NCBI GenBank assembly: GCA_951230915.1
Contig: OX579634.1
Span: 49,923,570-49,987,569, forward strand
Source of the DNA: Antitrichia curtipendula
Lineage: Eukaryota > Streptophyta > Bryopsida > Hypnales > Leucodontaceae
Direction of reading: 5' to 3'
Length of the DNA: 64,000 nt
Positions within the stretch are counted from its first letter, which is position 1. Each line of letters starts with the position of its first letter. The position numbers and the translations under genes were made by a program. Below the pieces are notes generated by a model. The model searched no databases, was not told where the DNA came from, and saw nothing but the letters and a program-made list of their open reading frames with translations. Positions 48,778 through 60,621 of the stretch are shown here, one piece after another.

Positions 48778-49378
48778 AGAGAAGCTCTTTATGTACACTT
48801 GGGGTGGTAGGAGATAGAACAAACCATGTGGGATATGTAATTTAGAGTTTGTAATTTCTCAACCGCTCATAGTTAAGTCTAAAGTAGGAATTGTGTTAAA
48901 ATTATAATTCCAGACCTCATTTAGGCATAGTGGAATACCTTTTTTCAAAATAATTTGAACTAAAAAAAGTTGTGTAATCAAGCTAAGTTTCAGTTACAAA
49001 AATCCTTTTTAGATTTAGATCTTCCAATAAAAAGTTATGGACAAATTTCAAAGAGGATGTATGAAAATGTCAAAAAGAAATCCTTTCAAACCCCTCTATG
49101 AAATTTGTCTATAACTTTTGAGTGGAAGATTAAAATCTCAAACGGAATTTTGGAGATGAAATTTAACTTGATTTTCCAACTTATTTTAGTTCAAAGTATT
49201 TTGTAAAAAGTTATTTTACTATGTCTAAATGAGCTCTGAAATTATAGTTTTAACACAACTCCTACTTTAGACTTAACTATGAGCGGTTGAGAAATTACAA
49301 ACTCTAAATTACATATCCCACATGGGTTGTTCTACCTCCTACCACCCCATATGTACATAAAGAGCTTCTCTTTCCTAG
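48778..49378. mobile_element. Long foldback element, copy 3: near-perfect 600-bp palindrome
   Basis: Almost the whole element is one inverted repeat. AGAGAAGCTCTTTATGTACA at the left edge is TGTACATAAAGAGCTTCTCT at the right. GGGATATGTAATTTAGAGTT pairs with AACTCTAAATTACATATCCC, and TTTCTCAACCGCTCATAGTT with AACTATGAGCGGTTGAGAAA. The inner thirds also pair. The stem is about 290 bp with a very short loop near 49065-49085. No coding capacity. A transcript would fold into long dsRNA. Confidence 0.9.
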
Positions 49379-50640
49379 AAAATTCAAAATAAGTAATTGA
49401 AGGCAAATGGTTAGATTTCATTGGTATAATACTCCATGAAATCTTTGGGTTTTGACAGACCATTTATCTTTATAATTATTTGTTTGTATATTTTGTTCTA
49501 CCTCCTACCACCCCAGTAACCCGATTGTGCAGTCATGACCTTGGCACTGAACAGAAGTCTGACATTATTGACGCGTGGCTTATTAGCTAATGTTGGGTGT
49601 GAAATATTCCACATCATTCCGTCAGAGGGAAGGCAGCTGCTGTTACAGCTCTTGAATGTTATGTACCTACCAGAGTACATTGAAAGCCATAAATATCATT
49701 TACATTGATTTTGTAACCAACCTATGGTAAGAAATAAGTTTGCCTATATATATCGAGAATGAGACAACTAGAATCTTCACGAAAAAAATTTCATGATAAT
49801 TTTATTTTTAAGAAAAAAATGTAAAAAATTATGAAATCCTTCTCGAATCTATTTTCTCTACCAAGGGAAATTTTTACCTCAATCTTCTGGATGCCGTATG
49901 CTTCTTCCTCTGGTTCTCTGTACTGTTTCCACTTTCAATGGAAATAGCCCATGTGCTCAAAATAAAATGAACTTTTCTTTTTTTAACTTTAAATTTAAAA
50001 TTTAAAATGGTGCCCATGCAACTGATGCTCGTACTGCCTATGCAAAGCCCCCTCAATGTGAGGCCACATGTGACTTTCATCCCACTAAAATCAAGATGCC
50101 CATGTGACTGGCCCTTTAAGGTAAACCAGCCTATTCCCGTCAACTTCCTATTTCCGACATCTTACTTTTGGCCCCATTACCACCCTGAAACTCATCTAAG
50201 TCCATCTATTTTTCTGACAAAATCAGCTCATTAATTTAGCTTGGGTAACATGTCTACCATTGATTGGTGGATATCCAAGTACTCATAGATACAATCTATG
50301 GCGGTAATGGGTTGTTGATCTGACTTTTATAAATTAATCCATGGGCGGATTTGTAATTTCAAGGCAGTCAACTTCAAAAATTCATAAAAATTTCAGTTTT
50401 CATCAGAAAATTATAATTCCACTTGGGTTTGATTTGTGAAACATGCACACACCTTTGAAAAATAGGCGACCCCATTGAAGTTGACTCCAACATAGTCAGA
50501 TCGCAAATCAGGGTGGTAATAGGCTTGTCTACCTTAGTTGCCCGTACTTCAGCCGCAAATCGAAATTAAGAGTCGGTTGTTCGTACAGGCTTCAGTCTCC
50601 CTTGCAAACTAAATTAAATCAGTGTGGGTGTTCATATAGT
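49379..50640. other. Intergenic, nothing recognised
   Basis: Frames at 49498-49680, 49874-50143 and 50007-50234 show no recognised domain. Confidence 0.4.
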
Positions 50641-51040
50641 GAGGGTCAGTTCACACTATGGCCAAAAGGTCGAGAGGCTGTGGGTTTCCACCAATCAAAT
50701 TTCAAAAAACCAAAAATTCTGCCTCTCGACCCTTCATACTAGAAGGCACAAGTCCAAAGGCCATAACCCTCCAATTACCTAGGTGGCAATAAATTGGCTA
50801 CATGGCAACGAATTCTCAAAGAAATTTTGGATCGATTAAAAATGGAGACCCAAACTATGGTCAAGTGGCCATCAACTTATGACAAGATTTCAACCGTTAG
50901 ATTGGTAGGTGAGGTGGGAGTTCATTGCCAAGGGTTTGGATTTTGGACGTGGCCTCTGGAGGCTTCACACTATGGTAAGCCAAAGGCTCCAATTCCTATA
51001 TTTTATTGCCTATTTATTGCTCATTTTAGGGGGAAGGTAA
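50641..51040. repeat. Partial TTCACACTATGG-family elements
   Basis: TTCACACTATGGCC at 50650 followed by GGTCGAGAGGCTGTGGG matches the left end of the element at 53522. GAGGCTTCACACTATGG at 50959 followed by GCCAAAGGCTCCAATTCCTA matches its right end in inverse. The two ends face the wrong way for one intact element, so these are two fragments. Confidence 0.5.
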
Positions 51041-51059
51041 AGTCCTTGAAACATTTGTC

Positions 51060-51350
51060 AGTTAATTTTTGTAGGGAGAAAAATGGAATCAGTTGGCATC
51101 AAATCCAAGTTCTTTTGTATAAATTGGACTTTTGTAGAATTAGTTATGGATTTTTGAAGGAGAAGACGCAGTGGTCACTAACTAAAAGCAACCACCTCCT
51201 AAAAATGTACACTAATGGTACATTGAAGAAAGTAAAATGTATGTATCTTTGTGTTAGAAGTTGCTTTTGGAGTACCCTACCCTATATCTTGAAGGGGTTG
51301 TACACTTTGTTCTATTCAAACAAAAAATTTAACCATGGATGAAAAAATAC
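51060..51350 (+). repeat. AATGTACACTA-family repeat, copy 4
   Basis: AAATGGAATCAGTTGGCATC ... TAGAATTAGTTATGGATTTT ... AATGTACACTAATGGTACAT matches 38090-38340. The 182-codon frame at 50794-51342 is made of this and the preceding repeat and is not a gene. Confidence 0.6.
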
Positions 51351-51427
51351 CTATGTACATTGCCTCTCAAAAAGGTGTCATACATTTACAAAAATTGCTA
51401 TAGCTAATTGAGGAATTGGAGATTTGA

Positions 51428-52076
51428 ACCCCTAAATGCCTAAGAGGCACCAAATTCCAATGTCAACAAAACGTTGAAGTTAAATAAAGCCTACCAAGTT
51501 ACTATTTGTAAAAAAACAACTAGATTCATTCTTTTTGAGGACTTGTTTGAAATCACAAAATCAATTTCAAAAATGAAGGATTAGGATTTTTCTATTCAAG
51601 ATTTTGTGCAAGGGTGCCCATTGCAAATCTTGGTTTCCTAGTACTAAAGGCTCTTTGGAAATGAGCCTCAAATACACTACATCTAGGAGAAAAATTGCAT
51701 TAGAATTTCATTTGAAAAAAATTGTTGAATAGATTTTGAGAAGTTGTGAATTCATTGGGATTATGCATGTTATGCCTGTTAACCTCATATTTTTTTTGGT
51801 GACTTCAATTTTTAGATTTGACATGCAAAAAGAGGATTGAAAGTCTTCAAAGCACTTTCATAGTTTTAACACCTTCATGATTAAACATTCTAATCTTTCA
51901 ATCCATAAGTGATATTTTGTAATCATTTTTTTCATGTTTTTTTTAACATTAATGTTTAGTTAAAATTTGTACAATTACTATTAAAAAATAATTGATAAAA
52001 CTTATTGAAATATTGGTGTTTGTTCAATTTAGAACAAATTCCAAGAAGCTTGAAAAAGACCTTGGGCATTTAGGGA
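51428..52076 (-). mobile_element. TTAA-flanked element, one TTAA decayed, inverted
   Basis: End CCCCTAAATGCCTAAGAGGC (flank TTGAA instead of TTAA), other end GGGCATTTAGGGA plus TTAA 52077-52080. Inverse of 59975-60621 (CTTTGGAAATGAGCCTCAAA, GACATGCAAAAAGAGGATTG). Confidence 0.7.
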
Positions 52077-52349
52077 TTAAGCAAAATTTAAACGTGTTGT
52101 AGTATATGGGGTAGAACTGGCAATGTTATTATATTTTGAAGAGTTGTACACTTTGTTCTAAATTATCTCTTGGAAGTGCTTTACACTTTGTTCTATACAA
52201 CAAAAAATTTAATAATAGATGAAAATATGCAAGTATATGACTTTCAAAATGTTTTGTACATCTACAAAAATTGCCATAGTTTAATTGAATTGCTATAGCT
52301 AATTGATGGATTAGATATTTCATGCAAAATTTGGACATGTTGTCATATA

Positions 52350-52500
52350 GTAGAACTTCTCTAAAGTAATTGAACCCCGGGACTAGGCTTAAGTTCCCGT
52401 ACTCAAGAATCTCAAAGAACTTCTATGATCTAGACATCTAGGATTGGATCTAATGCAAGACCGGGCAATCAATACTCCATCACTTTAGAGAAGTTTGTCT
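52350..52500. mobile_element. Small inverted-repeat element (ACTTCTCTAAAGT)
   Basis: ACTTCTCTAAAGT at 52355-52367 is inverted at 52482-52494. Both arms continue to a CCCGG-containing segment, giving an element of about 150 bp. Non-coding. Confidence 0.6.
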
Positions 52501-53520
52501 TAGAAAAGTTGTACTTTACAAGAAACACAATTTTTAAAAATAAATTATTTAAATTTGTAAAACAATTTTAGAATTTTTAGAATTAATCAAATTCATTAGT
52601 CAAAAAACTTTGAATGCAAGTAATTTTTCTTCAAAAAAATTTAGTGAGAGAAATGACAATTCTTTTTAGAAATTTTTGGTAAGAATTTCATTAATTTTAA
52701 ATTTTTATTGGGTGAAATACTATTGAGTCCCTGCTGAACTGGACCCCTCGCTCATCCTCTCAAAGTCATTTGAAGAGTGTCTATTTTGTGCTCAAATAAT
52801 TTATCTTCTACTTCTTTCATAGCCATTGATTGCAAATATGAATTCAAACTTTCCAAAAAAAAAAATTGTCAGAGGTAACAAATAAAATATTCCAGCATTT
52901 TCCAGTGGTAAAATTGGGGACAAGCAAGGGGGTCGGTTCACCCCAGCCTGGGCGGAGTGCCTATATAATAGAAAATTCGAAATAGCCACGTTTTAGTTCA
53001 ACTTCTAGTTTGTCCTCAAGACTTGTCAAAAGCAGAAAAAAAAACTTTTGTGAGAAAACCTTTTTTCCTTAGAAAAGGAACTCTGAATTTTTCTTCTTGT
53101 AAAAAACTTTTTATTGGTCCTTTGGATGGAGATCAAGGAATATTCGCACTTGTGAATTAATTGATAAACCATAGCTATTCATATTTTACAATCACAAGGC
53201 CAGAATATGGTGACACCCACTCCATTCATGATAATGCCCTCAAACTCCTCATGGGGGATTTAGTATGAATATTTCCCTGCATGCTGAAAACAAAAAGTTT
53301 TATTTTTTTTAAATTGAACTTCAGCTGTACAAAAGTGCAGTAGACTGCTGTGGCAACATGTTGGAAAAAATTTCAGCCCACTTTTTTTTCCCTTGAAACA
53401 CATGGACCTTTCAGGGAAACAATACAAAGAACCAAAGGAGTCAATCCTTGGTGGCAATTTTTTCATTTTCAACAACAATAATTCGGATCAGTTTTACCAT
53501 CCACCCCCTTTCTCACTCTT
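52501..53520. other. Intergenic, nothing recognised
   Basis: AT-rich with short frames only. No domain or repeat boundary identified. Confidence 0.4.
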
Positions 53521-53521
53521 A

Positions 53522-53657
53522 GGGCCGCTTCACACTATGGCCGACCAAGTCGAGAGGCCGTGGGATTGAGTGGACAAACTTTGGGTGAGAGTCCAAAGAA
53601 ATGGGCAATAAATGATAGGATTTTGAGCCTTTGGCCGGCCATAGTGTGAAGCCTCCA
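53522..53657. mobile_element. TIR element with TTCACACTATGGCC ends
   Basis: CTTCACACTATGGCC at 53528-53542 is exactly inverted at 53637-53651; outside this the arms are GGGCCG and GGAGG. About 136 bp, non-coding. Confidence 0.75.
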
Positions 53658-54129
53658 AAGGCCAAGCCCAAAGGCCAAGCCCGGCTTGGTGGTACCATTC
53701 ATTTAGAGCATCATAAAATTTGCTCTCTTCTCGGCTATTGCCCGAAATGCCATAGGCCTTCTGGGGTATCAATTCCTAAAAGAAAAACATTGAAAAATAT
53801 GAAGAAAGAGTCAAAAATGGCATTGAAAGAACAATTACAGCACTTGCTTTCACTGTGAAAAAAAGACTATGGAAGATATAAATGAGAAATGAAGGAATCA
53901 TTCATCAAGGGAAGGAGGTAGGTGGAGGGTTTGCCCAATTGGCCCCCTAATTGGGCCCCCCAAGCCATGAATTCTTCTTCAAAACATGATTGTATTTTAC
54001 TACTTCACATTAGTGAGCCCAAAGTGTGAAGCAAAACCCATATTGTTTACCATCTACCTTTTTGTTCCCTATAAGGGCAAGGGCAAGGGCAAGGGCTAGG
54101 GCAAGGGCAAGGGGAAGGCCATATATGTA
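53658..54129. other. Intergenic with (GGGCAA)n
   Basis: A hexanucleotide microsatellite AAGGGC (seven imperfect units) occupies 54073-54116. The frame 53631-53858 has no recognised domain. Confidence 0.5.
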
Positions 54130-54962
54130 TTTTATTTTTTATTTTATTTCAAAACCAATGGAATTTCAGCCCATTTGAAACATGGATTGAATGATTGCAA
54201 CGTTTGAATGGGGAAGATTTTTTTTTATTTTTTTATTTTTAATTTCAATTCATTCTTGCAAAATGCGGTCAATAGACTTCGAGACCCTTTTGGAATAAAA
54301 TTCTTAATCTTGATGAATTTGAGACTCTCCACCATTGAGTTTTACAACTTGTTAGGTACACTGACTTGTGCAAATTTCAAAAGCAAATATGGAGTTTGAA
54401 CAACGTATTCTAAAATCACCTTGCAATTTAAGAAGGTTAAGTGACTTGGCAATACACTAGTCATTTTATGATGATTTCTTGTGCAATGAGGAAATTTCAT
54501 AATTTGAAATCCAAATGGTGGAAAGTCAAGACAAACATTTGGAATATGTGAGAAATTTTTTAAGAACTTTGAACTTCACAAATTGCAAAAAAACAAGGCT
54601 AGAAGCTAAAAGGAATTTTTTTTTTTCTCTCAAAATTGCCCCGACATTGCTAACAAAGTTTGACACTTTTTAGAATGTGACTTGAGAACTAAAATTAGTT
54701 TTTAAGGGGACGATTTTATGCCGTATTTTATTAGTTACATCCAAGTCAAATTAAAAAAAATTTAGCAAAAGATGCCCCCAAGATGCCCAACTGCCTAATT
54801 TTTTGGCAGGTACATAGCTTTTGATCCAAGCACCTAATCACTAAATTTTTCTTTTATCACAAGGTGTGAACATTCTATCAAAATTTTGTGAACATTCCAC
54901 CAAAATTGACTATCCAAGTTTTCAATTGTCTGTTGAATAGACACTTGGCCCTTAGGTGTAAC
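54130..54962 (+). mobile_element. Degenerate TTAA-type element
   Basis: Sibling of 19438-20381 (TTGGCAATACACTAGTCA, ATTTGAAATCCAAATGG). Right end ACTTGGCCCTTAGGTGTAA has lost its TTAA. Left end not found. Confidence 0.55.
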
Positions 54963-55170
54963 TGTAACTCAAAAGTACTTTGATATTTTTTTGATAAAAT
55001 TCTTGAATAACACACCACAATGGTTACTTAGTAAAGGTGAATAATTGGTTAGGATGAAAACTATTGTGATAAAGTTGTTACCCTTCCACACCAAAAATGC
55101 TTCAACATCATCATTACAATTGATGTTGAATTGTATGTCCTTTTGTGATAACCAATTTACACCATATTAA

Positions 55171-56087
55171 CCCCTAAAGGTCAGAGACTATGTTTTCACT
55201 AAAATCGTTCCAAAACTGCTACTTCTAATACAAGTACCAAATTTTAGAAGAAAAAAATTTGGAAAAATGTAATCGTAGGATCATGTATTAAACTAGTTTG
55301 AGAAGTTGTGGAAAAAATTTCAGAAATTTCCACCATGTGGATTGTAAGATAATAGCGTTTGAATTAACAAAAATCATTTTTTTGTCCTTGCAAAAATTTG
55401 GGCAGCTGCACTTCACAAGGTCACATTTGTATGAAAAATGTCCAAAATGGTGGTTACTCTTTGGATTCATTATTCAAGGAAAGTTGGATACATGCTTGAA
55501 AATTTTCAGATCATTTGGAATTGTAAAACATAATTATAGGAAATAAATAGTAAGTAGAAAGAGGTAGAGAATGTTAAAAACACTAAATTGTAAAGAATTT
55601 AAATATAAAATTGAAAAATTCCAATAGCAATGAATTTAATGTTGTAATAAATAATTTACACCCAATGTTTTTATTTTTTTTCAAAAATATTGAAAATTGA
55701 GTTAAATAAAGGACTTCAAAGTTTATCTTAGAATAGAGATTCCATAACTACCCTCAAACTAAAACTCATAACTTTCATCTCATTAATCAAAATGGAATGA
55801 TTCATAGCTTTTCACGTATACATAAATCTAAAGAACCAATTTCAAATTTTTATTTAAAAAAAAAGTGATTTTTAAAGAAAAATTTCCAGCTGCTCGGGCT
55901 ACCCGCCGACCAATGAAAATAACTTTTTAACCACGCAGTCAAAAGTTACGAAAATTGTTGGGCCTTAAAGCTACTCCTTGGGCACATCTTGTGTAAAAAT
56001 TTCAAAGAAAAACCAACAAAAGTCTGGTCGTAGTGAGCTGCCCAAAATTGCTATGTTGTCAAAAAATGGTGTTTGGTCCTTTAGGGG
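55171..56087 (-). mobile_element. TTAA-flanked TIR element (917 bp)
   Basis: TTAA 55167-55170, end CCCCTAAAGGTCAGAGAC, other end GGTCCTTTAGGGG, TTAA 56088-56091. Inverse full-length sibling of 18105-19028 and 34587-35498. Confidence 0.85.
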
Positions 56088-56244
56088 TTAAATAATCAAA
56101 TCGGTCTCACCGAATTGAAGCTTTTTAGCAAACTACCCTCATCACAGAAAATTGGGCCAAATTATTTTGATGCCTTTTTGATAGCAACTCCAGGTCATTT
56201 AGTGCCAACCTCCATGCCAACTCAATATCAAAGATGGCACCAAA

Positions 56245-56826
56245 CTCCACCAGGGAGGCAGTCGGACCATGGCGGCCGCTCACGTGGAAACAGGGTATTT
56301 TTTCGACCCGTATTCCTCGCCGGTTTGATGCTGTGAGTAGTGTTTGGATGCTCCTCCGTTCGGTTATTATGTGGACTCTGTGGATTGAGCGGAATGATGC
56401 CATCTTCAACGACATTCGTTGGCACCCTGCCAAGCTGATGCAACGCATTTGGTTAAGTATTGTTGACTATGGACGTATGGAGTGGGACGCAGTGTGTAGG
56501 CATCAGGCCAAGTGCCCTATTAGGGGGGAAGTAGCCCAGACTCGGTTCATCTCGAGGTGGGCTCGTAGCGCGGTCTTTGCTGAGATGATCGATGGCTCCC
56601 CTCGTTGGATGCTCGCTGGACCTAGGGCTGGCTTCGTCTTCCAGCCCCCTTAGGTTTTTGGCGCCGGGGGGGGGGGGGGGGGGCACGCCCCCCTGTCGCG
56701 CCCTTGTTGTATTTTATGTCTGGTCTGTCCTTGTGTCTTTTCTTGCCCAGGCCGCTTGCGGCTGGGTGCTTGTTTCTTTTTCTCCTTGCAGTAAAGTTTC
56801 CTTTACTTGTGTCAAAAAAAAAAAAA
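56245..56826 (+). mobile_element. 5'-truncated LINE (L1-like) insertion with target-site duplication
   Basis: A 582-bp insertion. It opens inside the C-terminal part of a plant LINE reverse-transcriptase protein (SVWMLLRSVIMWTLWIERND then RWHPAKLMQRIWLSIVDYGR), stops at 56651-56653 and has a GC-rich 3' UTR with an 18-base G run. A poly(A) tail begins at 56814. AAGATGGCACCAAA at 56231-56244 is repeated at 56827-56840, a 14-bp target-site duplication. The WTLWIERND motif is typical of plant LINE C-termini downstream of the RT domain. The exact duplication, the A tail and a GC content far above the flanks suggest a recent insertion. The RT catalytic domain and endonuclease are absent, so the copy is dead on arrival. 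Confidence 0.92.
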
Positions 56827-56840
56827 AAGATGGCACCAAA

Positions 56841-56948
56841 GAATCTTGATAACTTAGCAGTTCAATGCACCATATTCACATGCCCCTGAAGTTCCTGATG
56901 CTATTTCAATAAAGGAAGTGAATTCATCTAGTTTGAGCTGGTGATATA
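56841..56948. other. Spacer between LINE and Stowaway-like MITE
   Basis: Continuation of the host sequence interrupted by the LINE. Nothing recognised. Confidence 0.5.
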
Positions 56949-57050
56949 CTTCCTCTGTCTCAAAATAAATTCATGGTAAATTATTACTCCCATTGAGCTT
57001 AGTTTCCCACCAAAGAGATCACGTATTTATTTATTTTGAGACAAAGGAAG
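56949..57050. mobile_element. Stowaway-like MITE
   Basis: CTTCCTCTGTCTCAAAATAA is matched in inverse at the right end (TTATTTTGAGACAAAGGAAG) with one mismatch, and both sides are flanked by TA. This is close to the Stowaway consensus (CTCCCTCCGTCTCA...) of the Tc1/mariner superfamily. 102 bp, non-coding. Confidence 0.85.
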
Positions 57051-57052
57051 TA

Positions 57053-59539
57053 ACTTACATGGGATCCAATCCAATCCTATCCTGCAATCCGTAGTTCTCA
57101 AGGGCAAGGGCGCAGCCATGATGTTGTTCACCATAGCAACAGTAAAACTGGGCGGCTACTCAATGCAAAACAAACAAAACAACAAACCGCAGGCTCTGCG
57201 GTGAGAGGCTCTTTCCTTTTTCCATTGTCCACTAAAGCTGACAAAAGGCCCTGATTTCACATTTTACAGTGGGAGACCCCCTTTGATTTCAACCTTTTGT
57301 ACAATACCCGGAAACTCTCAATTGTGTGCCGTATTTTTCCATTTCAAACTATTCTATAGAATATATAATATGATTGATTATTTTTTTGTCTTGTGTAATT
57401 AACATTCAATTTTTACGCAATTCCAATCAAGCATACCAGATTTGGGTCTCAAAAAAGCAAAACTCCATTGTGGGCGAATTATTTCACTAGATCTAAATAG
57501 TTTTATATAATAGTTCATTGAAAAACATTGGTGATGAATTTTCTTTTAATTTGATTGTGGCAATATGTGGGAAAGATCCATCTGCACATCTTCCTTTATC
57601 TCCAAGACGTTTCAAAATTTCCTTACATAGGTTTCAGTGTTAGGGTGACAATGGCCAAATTTTGAAAAATAGATCATTCTTTATTGTAATTAGATTTTGC
57701 TATTTGACCTTCATATTGTAACTAAGTTTTTTACATTTGAGCATGATGGTACAATTGCTTTGCCAAAATCTAGTTAAAATATAGAGATATCTATTTTACA
57801 AAATTTGATCATATGATATTTCACCTTAAACTCTTCATAGATCATATACCTAATCCGTTAGTCCATTGATTTTCATCTATGATTTACATGACTTGGAATG
57901 AGAACTTAATGTCAATTTTGGATGCATTTGTAATTAGCATTATAAAATTCTATTTCATTCAAATGGTTTTGACTAAATATGTTCCTCAATTGCATTAGAA
58001 CTAATATTCGATTATCAACATGAACCAACAAGAAAAAAGGTAAACCAACCTATAACAAGCAAAAGGCCCACGAAAGACACCTAGGAAATGATCCATTACA
58101 ATTTTGCATCAATCCATGACAATTTTTTTTCAATAAAAGAGATTTGGGCTATATTAGTTGTTGAGTTAATGGCTATAATCATTGTCTTGCATGACGATGA
58201 AGTGATTAGTAATTGCAATAGAAATTTCTACCTTTTGAGTGCAAATTCATTACAAAAAGTGACTTTTTTAGGCCTTCTTGTTGTGGTCATGTAAGGAAAT
58301 AATGTAAATGCTTTGAATGAGTAAGATGATCATTATAGATACACTTTTTTTTTGGAGGGGGGGGAGGGGATCTAGAGACTCTTTCGAGCCAATTGGGTAG
58401 CATGCTTCAAAAATTCATAACAAATTCATACTTTGCCAAAAAAATATAATTTCAATTGCTCTCTACATTTCTCACATTTGTCTTTATGTGGATTTAAAAA
58501 AAACCAACAATGCCAACATGGAGAACCAATCATTTTGCTTGTCATAGGTTGATTTACCTTGGTGGATAGCATGTTTTTCTCCCAAATGACTAGTGTGCAA
58601 AAAATGCCCACAAATATTCTTTGTGTTATGAAAAATTATGACACAAAAGTAGAGAATCCCTAGAATGGATTATTTGATTCATTTTCAATCTTCAATGACC
58701 AAATTCCTCATGCTTTACATATCGTACTTTCTAGGCAAAGTACCATTGCCAACCTAAATTCATAAGTTGGATGGTAGGAGTAAATTCCTTAACGTTGTTA
58801 ACCTTTGCTACGGGGGGCCCTTTTGTTCTCCCTGAAATTGAAAGCCCACCAAAGTTGAGACTTACACAATGAAGAAAGAATTACAACTTGTGACAGAAAA
58901 GGCACCTGCTTCGCAGAATTTGATGCAGGGCATTGAATTTTTTTTCCAAACTATTGCAACTTTGGAACATGCGTCGGTTTATGTTGACTTTATGAGTGCC
59001 TTGGGATGATGTCCGGGGCCAATTCACAAAAATTGTCCCTAAGGCTAACACTAACTAAGTGAACACGCCATAGTTACCTTTGCCATGAGCCAATCATATC
59101 ACTTAGAATATAACTATATTCTCCCTAATGCATCTAAGGGAAATTATACCTCTAACTAGGGGGAGGATATTTAATGGCTTAGCAATATTATGTCAGTTGC
59201 ACAAATTGATAAATTTTTCACAACATAGCCATTATTAATGAATTTACTACGGTTATGAAAATTGGAACTTCAACACTTGGGGACTGAGTGAAGTATTATT
59301 GGCCTCTTTCAATCCTGCATAAACAAAGAGGACATTGCCAATGAATGACTCTTAGCATTAGTGTAGAAACAAGGAATGCTCATATTCATTTAATCAATGG
59401 ATAATTGAATTATACGTCCTGCTAGAACCACAACAATGTTTTAATCCTTTTGGGATTACTTCATCAAATTTTATTTCCAAATATCACTGCCCATTTTCAC
59501 TAAAATTTTTCTTCCATGATTATTTCGTCTTCTAGTAAC
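57053..59539. other. Intergenic, no supported gene
   Basis: A GC-richer patch at 57060-57260 has no coherent frame. A GGAGGGGGGGGAGGGG run lies at 58355. Frames such as 58088-58294 carry no recognised domain. Confidence 0.4.
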
Positions 59540-59970
59540 CCCTAAAGGACTTGGGTGTTTTTGTTTTCTTAACTAGCTTTTGTAAGAAGCATAACTCCTC
59601 ATTCATATAGAATAATTTTGTTGATCACCATTGTTGAAATGAAAGAAGACTTATGTAGCTTTCCTATGAAAAAAAGATCTACAAAATTGCATGATTTTTT
59701 GAGAAAATAACATTGTTGACAAGATTGATAAAAGATGTTCAGTCTAGCCGTACTTCGAACATAGGTTGAAATCGGAATGCTCAAAAGTGCTCCAAACACT
59801 CTGATTTTTTTTCCCACAAATATATATATCATCATAATTACAACAAGTAATTTTTTTCAAATCATTTTGAGTTGTGAAAAAAATATCTGAAGATGTTCAT
59901 GGATTGTTAGTGAGGTTCACATTATAGATGTAGTTGCAGAAGCTACCTACTAGCTTTATGGTCCTTTCAC
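59540..59970 (+). mobile_element. TTAA-type element sharing its TTAA with the next
   Basis: Left end CCCCTAAAGGACTTGGG (flank GTAA), right end GGTCCTTTCAC then TTAA 59971-59974. Shorter sibling of 38881-39475 (AAGCATAACTCCTCATTC, GACTTATGTAGCTTTCC). Confidence 0.65.
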
Positions 59971-59974
59971 TTAA

Positions 59975-60621
59975 TTCCTAAATGCCCAAGGCCTTTTTTG
60001 AGCTCCTACAAATTTGCTCTAAATTGAATAAAATGCCAAACTTTTGATAAGTTGTATCAATTTTAAAAAATAAATTAATCATATAAAGTCAATCTGGACA
60101 TGTTAGAGACCATATGGGAAAAAAATCCCAAAACAAGATCACTTATGATTTTAAAGATTATAATGTTTGATCATGAAGGGGTTGAAACTGCAGAAGTGAT
60201 TTGAAGTCTTTCAATCCTCTTTTCACATGTCAAATCTAAAAAGTTGGTCACCAAAAAAGTATGAGGATGAAGGGCCTAAAATGCATAACCCCAATCAATT
60301 TATGGCTTTTCAAAATCTACTCTACAATTTTTTTAAATGAATTTCTAATGTGATTTTTTCTCCAAGATTTAATGTATTTGAGGCTCATTTCCAAGAGCCC
60401 TCAACACTATGGAAAGTCAAGATTGCAGTGGACACCTTTACATAAAATCTTGAGTAGAAAAATCATAATCAATCATTCTCAAAATTGAATTTTTGATGCT
60501 AAAACTAGACTTCAAAAAAAAATTTGAAAATATAAACTACTAAAAATAGCAACTTGGTTAGGTTTGATTTAACTTCAAAATATTGTAGACACCAAAATTT
60601 GATGCATTGGACATTTAGGGA
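59975..60621 (+). mobile_element. TTAA-flanked TIR element (647 bp)
   Basis: TTAA 59971-59974, left end TTCCTAAATGCCCAAGG, right end GGACATTTAGGGA, TTAA 60622-60625. Most complete copy of the subfamily also found at 21862-22456 and 51428-52076. Confidence 0.8.

Noticed and set aside
50794..51342. 182-codon open frame on the plus strand
   Set aside because: It runs through two repeat fragments that occur elsewhere in the window, and the peptide has no domain.
54073..54116. Interstitial telomere repeat
   Set aside because: The unit is AAGGGC, not TTTAGGG or a known plant telomere variant.
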